A stretch of 64,000 nt of DNA from positions 2,433,646-2,497,645 of the forward strand of contig OY848921.1 of NCBI GenBank assembly GCA_963693285.1, given 5' to 3'. Position 1 is the first letter of the stretch. The number at the start of each line of letters is the position of its first letter. Below, in pieces: positions 19,437-33,139 of this stretch. The DNA is from Xestospongia muta. Lineage: Eukaryota > Porifera > Demospongiae > Haplosclerida > Petrosiidae. The position numbers and the translations under genes are program-made. The notes below the pieces were generated by a model, which saw only the letters and a program-made list of their open reading frames with translations, had not been told where the DNA came from and did not search any database.

Positions 19437-21626
19437 TTTTAAGACATGAATATACTTATTATTACCTTGCATGTAGGAAAGTAAATTGCTGCAAGGAGTC
19501 TTTAAATTTTACATTCCCTAGATAAAGAACAAGTCTTGAGTTACCTAGCTATAAAATATACCTCTGTACATTTATGTAATGATACTTTTTATATTACTGG
19601 TCTATTAATTATCACAAAACACTTAAATTCTGATCATATTAACTTTGACCTTTTTTATTTATCTATCATAACTTTGCCTTTTTTGTTCAACATCTGATTA
19701 TAAGGTACCAAATTCTTCCAATAGTACTTCCCATCAATACAACACAAGTATGTAGTTAATATGTTTGATGGTTCCAATGTTAGCTGTACTAAATAAACAT
19801 GTGCAAAATATTGCAATAAGGGCACATATAAATTTGTGTATTATAAATATGAAGTCACTAAAGTGAATTTCAAGGTCAAACTCCCACCCCAAAAGAGGTT
19901 ATCAGATATGGTGCAAATTAAACTTATTAGTGTAAAGGACATCATTCTCAATTAAAAAATTTACTGTGTACTGTGAGAAGCTTAACCATTATTTTACAGC
20001 AATGTTGTAATCTCAAAAGTGAGCCAAGTTAATTAATAGATTATAGCTTGTCAGAATGACATGCTTCTACTGGTATGAACTGTCATTATAAAAAATTGTA
20101 AAATCATTTTGAACAATGTACCTGGATGTCCATTTGCTTGGTTTTATTTATTATCATAGACAACAATTAGATGTGACTAATGAAATTAAACTGCATTCTT
20201 TGAACACTGATGTATATAACAACCAATGATCATTAACTTTAACTGTGAGCACTATAATGATGGGTGTGAGTGATTGTGCTAGAATTGTCTCTCTACTAAC
20301 TTTGTGAACTTTTCTAAGGGTCCTCTACAGCCACTAGGGCCAATTATTTAATCCTCCAGTTAATGGTTCATTGTAATTATAGAACAGTTTGAATTTGCTT
20401 GTAAATTTTCTATTTGTGTTAGGTATTATCTGTTTTAAACACATGTTGTCACATGATCCCCAAGAGGTTATCAGATGTGGAGCAAATAAAGTGTGAAAGG
20501 TATCATTCTCAGTGAAACAATGCAATTATTATATTCATTGTTAACAGGTGACAATGTTCACAGACCTCACTAACATGGAAAAATGGGATGCTGCAGTACT
20601 TATATATTCATGCTTTTGTGAACATATGTGGTAACTAAGTAATGTAGTTACCTCTTATCAATAATTTCCAATAGTTTTTACTAATATTATTAAAGCTAAA
20701 CAGTCAATCAACAAGATCAAGCTACATCTTCAAACATTACAAATGCACAACAATCATTAAATATATATTAAGACTAAAATTTGCAATTATATTAGGTGCA
20801 CTTCAATGCCATTAATTATCATGTTATGGCTTATGATAAAGCCTATATTATATATGTTGAATATGGCAAGTGGGTAGAATATAGTCCAGACTTGATCTAA
20901 CTATGACATATGCTCTTCTGTCTAGCATGTATGGATTTATTACATAGCTTTATAGACCCATTGCTTACCTATAAACAACTTTGGCCATTACTTCACTGAT
21001 ATAGTAGCTGTTTAAATTTTCAATTAGGAAAAATTTATTACTTCATGATTATAATAATTAGTAGATCACTACTTGCCACTCACTCATAATGTAGACATGT
21101 GAGTTGAACTTGTAATCATATGACACTATCAGAGAGGTAGTAGAACTGCCTATGTAGGGATGACATGATGTTCTTTCTTCTTCAGTTTATGCCATGAAAA
21201 CTATAAAGGAGAAGGTTTATAAAGATTATTTTTACACAGAAACTTAGGATTTTATATAAAATATCCTCCACATTTAGAAGTCTTATTAAAGTGAAAGTCC
21301 ATCCAGGTCAAAAGTACGAGAAAGCCACAATTTCATGTATTATATAACTTTAAAGCATGACCGGATATATTGTCAACGAAGTTTATACGTTATTCCTACC
21401 GATCATACATAAGTAATATAACATTACATACAGTATGTGTATATATATTTATGTATATACATACATACATACATACATACATACATACATACATACCTAC
21501 ATCCATCCATCCATCCATCCATCCATCCATCCATCCATCCATCCATCCATCTATCCATCCATGCATGCATGCATGCATGCATACATGCATACATACATAT
21601 ATACATACATACATACATACATACAT

Positions 21627-21657
<31 letters not shown>

Positions 21658-21683
21658 AACATATATATATAAATGTATGTATG
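19437..21683. repeat. Array unit 1
   Basis: Full-length unit. The microsatellite at about 21,450-21,683 runs ATAC, ATCC, ATGC, ATAC and a short AC tract. Confidence 0.9.
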
Positions 21684-23772
21684 TATAAGATATGAATATA
21701 CTTATTATTACCTTGCATGTAGGAAAGTAAATTGCTGCAAGGAGTCTTTAAATTTTACATTCCCTAGATAAAGAACAAGTCCTGAGTTACCTAGCTGTAA
21801 AATATACCTCAGTACATTTATGTAATGATACTTTTTATATTACTGGTCTATTTATTATCACAAAACACTTAAATTCTGATCATATTAACTTTGACCTTTT
21901 TTATTTATCTATCATAACTTTGCCTTTCTTGTTCAACATCTGATTATAAGGTACCAAATTCTTCCAATAGTACTTCCCATCAATACAACACAAGTATGTA
22001 ATTAATATGTTTGATGGTTCCAATGTTAGCTGTACTAAATATACATGGGTAAAATATTGCAATAAGGGCACATATAAATTTGTGTATTATAAATATGAAG
22101 TCACTAAAGTGAATTTCAAGGTCAAACTCCCACCCCAAAAGAGGTTATCAGATATGGTGCAAATTAAACTTATTAGTGTAAAGGACATCATTCTCAATTA
22201 AAAAATTTACTGTGTACTTTGAGAAGCTTAACCATTATTTTACAGCAATGTTGTGGGCTCGAAACTGAGCCAAGTTAATTAATAGATTATAGCTTGTCGG
22301 AATGACATGCTTGTACTGGTAAGAACTGTCATTATAAAAAATTGTAAAATCATTTTGAACAATGTACTTGGATGTCCATTTGCTTGGTTTTATTTATTAT
22401 CATAGACAACAATTAGATGTGACTAATGAAATTAAACTGCATTCTTTGAACACTGATGTATATAACAACCAATGATCATTAACTTTAACTGTGAGCACTA
22501 TAATGATGGGTGTGAGTGATTGTGCTAGAAATGTCTCTCTACTAACTTTGTGAACTTTTCTAAGGGTCCTCTACAGCCACTAGGGCCAATTATTTAATCC
22601 TCCAGTTAGTGGTTCATTGTAATTATAGAACAGTTTGAATTTGCTTGTAAATTTTCTATTTGTGTTAGGTATTATCTGTTTTAAACACATGTTGTCACAT
22701 GATCCCCAAGAGGTTATCAGATGTGGAGCAAATAAAGTGTGAAAGGTATCATTCTCAGTGAAACAATGCAATTATAATATTCATTGTTAACAGGTGACAA
22801 TGTTCACAGACCTCACTAACATGGAAAAATGGGATGCTGCAGTACTTATATATTCATGCTTTTGTGAACATATGTGGTAACTAAGTAATGTAGTTACCTC
22901 TTATCAATAATTTCCAATAGTTTTTACTAATATTATTAAAGCTAAACAGTCAATCAACAAGATCAAGCTACATCTTCAAACATTACAAATGCACAACAAT
23001 CATTAAATATATATTAAGACTAAAATTTGCAATTATATTAGGTGCACTTCAATGCCATTAATTATCATGTTATGGCTTATGTTGAATATGGCAAGTGGGT
23101 AGAATATAATCCAGACTTGATCTAACTATGACATATGCTCTTCTGTCTAGCATGTATGAACTTATTACATAGCTAGACCAATTGCTTACCTATAAACAAC
23201 TTTGGCCATTACTTCACTGATATAGTAGCTGTTTAAATTTTCAATTAGGAAAAACTTATTACTTCATGATTATAATAATTAGTAGATCACTACTTGCCAC
23301 TCACTCATAATGTAGACATGTGAGTTGAACTTGTAATCATATGACACTATCAGAGAGGTAGTAGAACTGCCTATGTAGGGATGACATGATGTTCTTTCTT
23401 CTTCAGTTTATGCCATGAAAACTATAAAAGAGAAGGTTTATAAAGATTATTTTTACACAGAAACTTATGATTTTATATAAAATATCCTCCATGTTTAGAA
23501 GTCTTTTTAAAATGAAAGTTCATCCAGGTCAAAAGCATGAGAAAGCCACAATTTCATGTATTATATAACTTTAAAGCATGACTGGATATATTGTCAACGA
23601 AGTTTATACGTTATTCCTACCGATCATACATAAGTAATATAACATTACATACAGTATGTGTATATATATTTATGTATATACATACATACATACATACATA
23701 CATACCTACATCCATCCATCCATCCATCCATCCATCTATCCATCCATGCATGCATGCATGCATACATACATG

Positions 23773-23804
<32 letters not shown>

Positions 23805-23909
23805 CATACATACATACATACATACATACATACATACATACATACATACATACATGCATACATACACACACACACACACACACATACACATATATAAATG
23901 TATGTATGT
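21684..23909. repeat. Array unit 2
   Basis: Full-length apart from a ~20-bp deletion near 23,078 (between TATGGCTTATG and TTGAATATGG), shared with units 3 and 4. Microsatellite at about 23,668-23,909 with an AC tract at its end. Confidence 0.9.
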
Positions 23910-26104
23910 ATAAGATATGAATATACTTATTATTACCTTGCATGTAGGAAAGTAAATTGCTACAAGGAGTCTTTAAATTTTACATTCCCTAGATAAAGAA
24001 CAAGTCTTGAGTTACCTAGCTGTAAAATATACCTCAGTACATTTATGTAATGATACATTTTATATTACTAGTCTATTTATTATCACAAAACACTTAAATT
24101 CTGATCATATTAATTTTGATCTTTGTTTATTTATCTATCATAACTTTACCTTTTTTGTTCAACATCTGATTATAAGGTACCAAATTCTTCCAATAGTACT
24201 TCCCATCAATACAACACAAGTTTGTAGTTAATATGTTTGATGGTTCCAATGTTAGCTGTACTATACATGTGTAAAATATTGCAATAAGGGCACATATAAA
24301 TTTGTGTATTATAAATATGAAGTCACTAAAGTGAATTTCAAGGTCAAACTCCCACCCCAAAAGAGGTTATCAGATATGGTGCAAATTAAACTTATTAGTG
24401 TAAAGGACATCATTCTCAATTAAAAAATTTACTGTGTACTGTGAGAAGCTTAACCATTATTTTACAGCAATGTTGTGGGCTCGAAACTGAGCCAACTTAA
24501 TTAATAGATTATAGCTTGTCGAAATGACATGCTTGTACTGGTAAGAACTGTCATTATAAAAAATTGTAAAATCATTTTGAACAATGTACCTGGATGTCCA
24601 TTTGCTTGGTTTTATTTATTATCATAGACAACAATTAGATGTGACTAATGAAATTAAACTGCATTCTTTGAACACTGATGTATATAACAACCAATGATCA
24701 TTAACTTTAACTGTGAGCACTATAATGATGGGTGTGAGTGATTGTGCTAGAAATGTCTCTCTACTAACTTTGTGAACTTTTCCAAGGGTCCTCTACAGCC
24801 ACTAGGGCCAATTATTTAATCCTCCAGTTAGTGGTTCATTGTAATTATAGAACAGTTTGAATTTGCTAGTAAATTTTCTATTTGTGTTAGGTATTATCTG
24901 TTTTAAACACATGTTGTCACATGATCCCCAAGAGGTTATCAGATATGGAGCAAATAAAGTGTGAAAGGTATCATTCTCAGTGAAACAATGCAATTATAAT
25001 ATTCATTGTTAACAGGTGACAATGTTCACAGACCTCACTAAAATGGAAAAATGGGATGCTGCAGTACTTATATATTCATGCTTTTGTGAACGTATGTGGT
25101 AACTAAGTAATGTAGTTACCTCTTATCAATAATTTCCAATAGTTTTTACTAATATTATTAAAGCTAAACAGTCAATCAACAAGATCAAGCTACATCTTCA
25201 AACATTACAAATGCACAACAATCATTAAATATATATTAAGACTAAAATTTGCAATTATATTAGGTGCACTTCAATGCCATTAATTATCATGTTATGGCTT
25301 ATGTTGAATATGGCAAGTGGGTAGAATATAATCCAGACTTGATCTAACTATGACATATGCTCTTCTGTCTAGCATGTATGGACTTATTACATAGCTAGAC
25401 CCATTGCTTACCTATAAACAACTTTGGCCATTACTTCACTGATATAGTAGCTGTTTAAATTTTCAATTAGGAAAAACTTATTATTTCATGATTACAATAA
25501 TTAGTAGATCACTACTTGCCACTCACTCATAATGTAGACATGTGAGTTGAACTTGTAATCATATGACACTATCAGAGAGGTAGTAGAACTGCCTATGTAG
25601 GGATGACATGATGTTCTTTCTTCCTCAGTTTATGCCATGAAAACTATAAAAGAGAAGGTTTATAAAGATTATTTTTACACAGAAACTTATGATTTTATAT
25701 AAAATATCCTCCACATTTAGAAGTCTTATTAAAGTGAAAGTCCATCCAGGTCAAAAGCATGAGAAAGCCACAATTTCATGTATTATATAACTTTAAAGCA
25801 TGACTGGATATATTGTCAACGAAGTTTATACGTTATTCCTACCGATCATACATAAGTAATATAACATTACATACAGTATGTGTATATATATTTATGTATA
25901 TACATACATACATACATACATACATACATACATACATACATACCTACATCCATCCATCCATCCATCCATCCATCTATCCATCCATGCATGCATGCATGCA
26001 TGCATACATGCATACATACATACATACATACATACATACATACATACATACATACATACATACATACATACATACATACATACATACATACATACATACA
26101 TACG

Positions 26105-26168
<64 letters not shown>

Positions 26169-26181
26169 AATGTATGTATGT
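23910..26181. repeat. Array unit 3
   Basis: Longest microsatellite of the AC-ended type (about 25,893-26,181, with roughly 45 bp of AC). It shares the 23,078-type small deletion. Confidence 0.9.
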
Positions 26182-28296
26182 ATAAGATATGAATATACTT
26201 ATTATTACCTTGCATGTAGGAAAGTAAATTGCTGCAAGGAGTCTTTAAATTTTACATTCCCTAGATAAAGAACAAGTCTTGAGTTACCTAGCTGTAAAAT
26301 ATACCTCAGTACATTTATGTAATGATACTTTTTATATTACTAGTCTATTTATTATCACAAAACACTTAAATTCTGATCATATTAATTTTGATCTTTTTTT
26401 ATTTATCTATCATAACTTTGCCTTTCTTGTTAAACATCTGATTATAAGGTACCAAATTCTTCCAATAGTACTTCCCATCAATACAACACAAGTATGTAGT
26501 TAATATGTTTGATGGTTCCAATGTTAGCTGTACTATACATGTGTAAAATATTGCAATAAGGGCACATATAAATTTGTGTATTATAAATATGAAGTCACTA
26601 AAGTGAATTTCAAGGTCAAACTCCCACCCCAAAAGAGGTTATCAGATATGGTGCAAATTAAACTTATTAGTGTAAAGGACATCATTCTCAATTAAAAAAT
26701 TTACTGTGTACTGTGAGAAGCTTAACCATTATTTTACAGCAATGTTGTGGGCTCGAAACTGAGCCAAGTTAATTAATAGATTATAGCTTGTCGGAATGAC
26801 ATGCTTGTACTGGTAAGAACTGTTATTATAAAAAATTGTAAAATCATTTCGAACAATGTACCTGGATGTCCATTTGCTTGGTTTTATTTATTATCATAGA
26901 CAACAATTAGATGTGACTAATGAAATTAAACTGCATTCTTTGAACACTGATGTATATAACAACCAATGATCATTAACTTTAACTGTGAGCACTATAATGA
27001 TGCGTGTGAGTGATTGTGCTAGAAATGTCTTTCTACTAACTTTGTGAACTTTTCTAAGGGTCCTCTACAGCCACTAGGGCCAATTATTTAATCCTCCAGT
27101 TAGTGGTTCATTGTAATTATAGAACAGTTTGAATTTGCTTGTAAATTTTCTATTTGTGTTAGGTATTATCTGTTTTAAACACATGTTGTCACATGATCCC
27201 CAAGAGGTTATCAGATATGGAGCAAATAAAGTGTGAAAGGTATCATTCTCAGTGAAACAATGCAATTATAATATTCATTGTTAACAGGTGACAATGTTCA
27301 CAGACCTCACTAAAATGGAAAAATGGGATGCTGCAGTACTTATATATTCATGCTTTTGTGAACATATGTGGTAACTAAGTAATGTAGTTACCTCTTATCA
27401 ATAATTTCCAATAGTTTTTACTAATATTATTAAAGCTAAACAGTCAATCAACAAGATCAAGCTACATCTTCAAACATTACAAATGCACAACAATCATTAA
27501 ATATATATTAAGACTAAAATTTGCAATTATATTAGGTGCACTTCAATGCCATTAATTATCATGTTATGGCTTATGTTGAATATGGCAAGTGGGTAGAATA
27601 TAATCCAGACTTGATCTAACTATGACATATGCTCTTCTGTCTAGCATGTATGAACTTATTACATAGCTAGACCCATTGCTTACCTATAAACAACTTTGGC
27701 CATTACTTCACTGATATAGTAGCTGTTTAAATTTTCAATTAGGAAAAACTTATTATTTCATGATTACAATAATTAGTAGATCACTACTTGCCACTCACTC
27801 ATAATGTAGACATGTGAGTTGAACTTGTAATCATATGACACTATCAGAGAGGTAGTAGAACTGCCTATGTAGGGATGACATGATGTTCTTTCTTCCTCAG
27901 TTTATGCCATGAAAACTATAAAAGAGAAGGTTTATAAAGATTATTTTTACACAGAAACTTATGATTTTATATAAAATATCCTCCACATTTAGAAGTCTTA
28001 TTAAAATGAAAGTTCATCCTGGTCAAAAGCATGAGAAAGCCACAATTTCATGTATTATATAACTTTAAAGCATGACCGGATATATTGTCAAGGAAGTATA
28101 TACTTTATTCCTACCGATCATACATAAGTAATATAACATTACATATAGTATGTGGATATGTATTTATGTATATACATACATACATACATACCTACATCCA
28201 TCCATCCATCCATCCATCCATCCATCCATCCATCTATCCATCCATGCATGCATGCATGCATGCATACATGCATACATACATATATACATACATACA

Positions 28297-28330
<34 letters not shown>

Positions 28331-28359
28331 CATACATACATACATACATGCATGCATAC

Positions 28360-28399
<40 letters not shown>

Positions 28400-28410
28400 G
28401 TATGTATGTT
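26182..28410. repeat. Array unit 4
   Basis: Body as in unit 3. Its microsatellite (about 28,162-28,410) ends in a TA tract like unit 0 rather than the AC tract of units 1-3, which suggests exchange between copies. Confidence 0.9.
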
Positions 28411-30390
28411 TAAGACATGAATATACTTATTATTACCTTGCATGTAGGATAGTAAATTGCTGCAAGGAGTCTTTAAATTTTACATTCCCTAGATAAAGAA
28501 CAAGTCTTGAGTTACCTAGCTATAAAATATACCTCAGTACATTTATGTAATGATACTTTTTATATTACTGGTCTATTTATTATCACAAAACACTTAAATT
28601 CTGATCATATTAACTTTGACCTTTTTTATTTATCTATCATAACTTTGCCTTTCTTGTTCAACATCTGATTATAAGGTACCAAATTCTTCCAATAGTACTT
28701 CCCATCAATACAACACAAGTATGTAGTTAATATGTTTGATGGTTCCAATGTTAGCTGTACCAAATAAACATGTGTAAAATATTGCAATAAGGGCACATAT
28801 AAATTTGTATATTATAAATATGAAGTCACTAAAGTGAATTTCAAGGTCAAACTCCCACCCCAAAAGAGGTTATCAGATATGGTGCAAATTAAATTTATTA
28901 GTGTAAAGGACATCATTCTCAATTAAAAAATTTACTGTGTACTGTGAGAAGCTTAACCATTATTTTACAGCAATGTTGTGGTCTCAAAAGTGAGCCTAGT
29001 TAATTAATAGATCATAGCTTGTCAGAATGACATGCTTGTACTGGTAAGAACTGTCATTATAAAAAATTGTAAAATCATTTTAAACAATGTACCTGGATGT
29101 CCATTTGCTTGGTTTTATTTATTATCATAGACAACAATTAAAAGTGACAAATAAAATTAAACTGCATTCTTTGAACACTGATGTATATAACAACCAATGA
29201 TCATTAACTTTAACTGTGAGCACTATAATGATGGGTATGACTGATTGTGCTAGAAATGTCTCTCTACTAACTTTGTGAACTTTTCTAAGGGTCCTCTACA
29301 GCCACTAGGGCCAATTATTTAATCCTCCAGTTAGTGGTTCATTGTAATTATAGAACAGTTTGAATTTGCTTGTAAATTTTCTATTTGTGTTAGGTATTAT
29401 CTGTTTTAAACACATGTTGTCACATGATCCCCAAGAGGTTATCAGATGTGGAGCAATTAAAGTGTGAAAGGTATCATTCTCAGTGAAACAATGCAATTAT
29501 AATATTCATTGTTAACAGGTGACAATGTTCACAGACCTCACTAAAATGGAAAAATGGGATGCTGCAGTACTTATATATTTATGCTTTTGTGAACATATGT
29601 GGTAACTAAGTAATGTAGTTACCTCTTATCAATAATTTCCAATAGTTTTTACTAATATTATTAAAGCTAAACAGTCTATCAACAAGATCAAGCTACATCT
29701 CCAAACATTACAAATGCACAACAATCATTGAATATATATTAAGACAAAAATTTGTAATTATAACATGGACATTAGGAGCACTTCAATGCCATTAATTATC
29801 ATGTTATGGCTTATGACAAAGCCTATATTATATATGTTGAATATGGCAAGTGGGTAGAATATAGTCCAGACTTAATCTAACTATGACATATGCTCTTCTG
29901 TCTAGCATGTATGAACTTATTTCATAGCTAGACCAATTGTTTACCTATAAATATCTTTGGCCATTACTTTACTGATATAATAGCTGTTTAAATTTTCATG
30001 TAGGAAAAACTTCTTATTTCATGATTACAATAATTAGTAGATCACTACTTGCCACTCACTCATAATGTAGACATGTGAGTTGAACTTGTAATCATATGAC
30101 ACTATCAGAACCCATACATACATACATACATGCATACAAACATACATGCATACATACATACATGCATACATGCATACACACATACATGCATACATACATA
30201 CATGCATACATACATACATGCATACATACATACATACATGCATACATACATACATACGTACGTACATACATACGTACGTACATACATACGTACGTACATA
30301 CGTACATACATACATACGTACATACATACATACGTACATACATACATACGTACATACATACATACGTACATACATACATACGTACATACA

Positions 30391-30449
<59 letters not shown>

Positions 30450-30460
30450 GTATGTATGTA
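28411..30460. repeat. Array unit 5, with ~300-bp deletion
   Basis: At 30,107 the text GACACTATCAGA passes straight into ATAC repeats, missing the ~300 bp that normally separate them (compare 21,122-21,450). The microsatellite (30,113-30,460) is a distinct ATAC/ATGC/GTAC mixture without ATCC. Confidence 0.9.
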
Positions 30461-32004
30461 TAAGATATGAATATACTTATTATTACCTTGCATGTAGGAA
30501 AGTAAATTGCTGCAAGGAGTCTTTAAATTTTACATTCCCTAGATAAAGAACAAGTCTTGAGTTACCTAGCTGTAAAATATACCTCAGTACATTTACGTAA
30601 TGATACTTTTTATATTACTAGTCTATTTATTATCACAAAACACTTAAATTCTGATCATATTAATTTTGATCTTTTTTTATTTATCTATCATAACTTTGCC
30701 TTTCTTGTTAAACATCTGATTATAAGGTACCAAATTCTTCCAATAGTACTTCCCATCAATACAACACAAGTTTGTAGTTAATATGTTTGATGGTTCCAAT
30801 GTTAGCTGTACTATACATGTGTAAAATATTGCAATAAGGGCACATATAAATTTGTGTATTATAAATATGAAGTCACTAAAGTGAATTTCAAGGTCAAACT
30901 CCCACCCCAAAAGAGGTTATCAGATATGGTGCAAAATAAATTTATTAGTGTAAAGGACATCATTCTCAATTAAAAAATTTACTGTGTACTGTGAGAAGCT
31001 TAACCATTATTTTACAGCAATGTTGTGGTCTCAAAAGTGAGCCAAGTTAATTAACAGATTATAGCTTGTTAGAATGACATGCTTGTACTGGTAAGAACTG
31101 TCATTATAAAAAATTGTAAAATCATTTTAAACAATGTACCTGGATGTCCATTTGCTTGGTTTTATTTATTATCATAGACAACAATTGAAAGTGACAAATG
31201 AAATTAAACTGCATTCTTTGAACACTGATGCATATAACAACCAATGATCATTAACTTTAACTGTGAGCACTATAATGATGGGTATGACTGATTGTGCTAG
31301 AAATGTCTCTCTACTAACTTTGTGTACTTTTCTAAGGGTCCTCTACAGCCACTAGGGCCAATTATTTAATCCTCCAGTTAGTGGTTCATTGTAATTATAG
31401 AACAGTTTGAATTTGTTTGTAAATTTTCTATTTGTGTTAGGTATTATCTGTTTTAAACAGATGTTGTCACATGATCCCCAAGAGGTTATCAGATGTGGAG
31501 CAAATAAAGTGTGAAAGGTATCATTCTCAGTGAAACAATGCAATTATAATATTCATTGTTAACAGGTGACAATGTTCACAGACCTCACTAACATGGAAAA
31601 ATGGGATGCTGCAGTACTTATATATTCATGCTTTTGTGAACATATGTGGTAACTAAGTAATGTAGTTACCTCTTATCAATAATTTCCAATAGTTTTTACT
31701 AATACTATTAAAGCTAAACAGTCAATCAACAAGACGTCTTATTAAAGTGAAAGTCCATCCAGGTCAAAAGTATGAAAAAGCCACAATTTCATGTATTATA
31801 TAACTTCAAAGCATGACCGGATTTATTGTCAAGGAAGTTTAGACTATATTCCTACCAATCATACATAAGGAACATAACATTAATTACATACAGTATGTGT
31901 ATATGTACTTATGTATATACATACATACATACATACATACATACATACATACATACATACATACATACATACATACATACATACATACATACATACATAC
32001 ACAC

Positions 32005-32035
<31 letters not shown>

Positions 32036-32060
32036 CATACATACATACATACATACACAC

Positions 32061-32099
<39 letters not shown>

Positions 32100-32155
32100 C
32101 ATACATACATACATATATATATACGCACATACATATATATATATGTATGCATGTA
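30461..32155. repeat. Array unit 6, with ~570-bp deletion
   Basis: At about 31,732 CAATCAACAAGA jumps to CGTCTTATTAAAG, text that is about 570 bp apart in unit 1 (20,715 to 21,281). The microsatellite (31,911-32,155) is almost pure ATAC. Confidence 0.9.
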
Positions 32156-32295
32156 TAAGATATGAATATACTTATTATTACCTTCCATGTTGGAAAGTAA
32201 ATTGTTGCAAGGAGTCTTTAAATTTTACATTTCCTAGATAAAGAACAAGTCTTGAGTTACCTAGCAGTAAAATATACCTTGGTACATTTATCTAA
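32156..32295. repeat. Array tail (partial unit)
   Basis: The unit start (ATTATTACCTTCCATG ... AGATAAAGAACAAGTC) is recognisable up to about 32,295 and then stops. This marks the right end of the array. Confidence 0.85.
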
Positions 32296-32633
32296 TTATT
32301 TTTTTAAGATGTTGTGTTATGAAAGTATACTGATTCACAATCTTCTGATGTACTGCTGCTTGTGTCAGAAGTCTGGTGATGAGTCAACAGAGTCATTAAT
32401 GATCTAATGAGCTTTTGAAATGAGTGGCCTTGTGCCTTGGCCTTACTGAAGATGTACTTCTAAATGATGATTGAATTTTGCAAAGCCAACATAGAGTAAT
32501 TTATTTTTGATAATACTAATAATAAGTCAGCTCCGCCCTTAAAACAGGAGGTCGGATATTTAAAGCCGTGGGTTAGCCTCTTTTAGTCTGTCGGTTGCTG
32601 CCTCTCTATGCGAGTTTATTGTCTCGTACCCTG
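32296..32633 (+). promoter_or_regulatory. Upstream region / 5' UTR of gene B
   Basis: About 340 bp between the array end and the gene B start codon. The last ~120 bp are visibly richer in G+C than the surroundings, as often seen near a transcription start, and contain GGATATTTAAAG, a possible TATA-like stretch about 80 bp before the ATG. The assignment is weak. Confidence 0.3.
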
Positions 32634-33072
32634 ATGTCTCTAAAAGTCGTAGTTAAGTCTGCTGCAGGTCTCCCTATCGTAGAGCAGTTCGGTTTTATTA
32701 ACCCATATGCTGTAGTGACTTTTCAAGGTAGTTTGTTAAATACGATCATAGCTTTACAAAGTTGTTTTCTATTTTATGCCACTGTTTACAGGAGTCAAGT
32801 ATAAGACATCAACCCAAAAAGGAACTATTAACCCATATTGGAATGAGGTCTGCATAACCCTATATTAATCCATTCTATTCTCATATTTTATTTGTGTTTA
32901 TAGGAGTTTTTATGGCCACTTGCAAATCCTCCACTGCCAACTGAAGTGATACAAATTAAAGTCTATGATGATAGCAGTAAGGACAAGTAAGTATAATTAT
33001 GTAAATATGTCTGACTACACTCCTTCTTATGTAACTATATATATATATGTATATATGTATATATATACGTAC

Positions 33073-33139
<67 letters not shown>

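Larger units (their letters stand above)
17540..32295. repeat. Tandem satellite array, ~2.2-kb unit, about 7 copies
   Basis: The same sequence recurs with landmarks (microsatellite followed by AAGAYATGAATATACTTATT) at about 19,441, 21,687, 23,912, 26,183, 28,412, 30,462 and 32,156, giving periods of about 2,246, 2,225, 2,271, 2,229, 2,050 and 1,694 bp. By eye the central copies are nearly identical, so the array is recent or homogenised. Each unit has about 1.9 kb of non-coding single-copy-like text plus a 200-350-bp tetranucleotide tract. A 63-codon minus frame recurs in six copies, but the duplication itself explains that. The flanks are DEPDC5 remnant and gene B. Confidence 0.95.

Noticed and set aside
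19062..19472. Overlapping open frames on both strands through the ATAC/ATCC tracts (also at 21,370-21,695, 23,591-23,943, 25,813-26,215, 28,085-28,443, 30,034-30,493, 31,826-32,241)
   Set aside because: Tetranucleotide repeats lacking stops in all frames give THIYIHTY-like text. This is low complexity, not genes.
20334..20525. 63-codon minus-strand frame MHCFTENDTF... conserved in six array units
   Set aside because: Conservation follows from the recent duplication of whole units, and non-coding parts are equally conserved. No family match and no splice context.
24007..24360. 74- and 77-codon frames repeated in array units (e.g. 24,007-24,231 +, 24,127-24,360 -)
   Set aside because: They are disrupted in other units and overlap each other on opposite strands. 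No evidence of coding.
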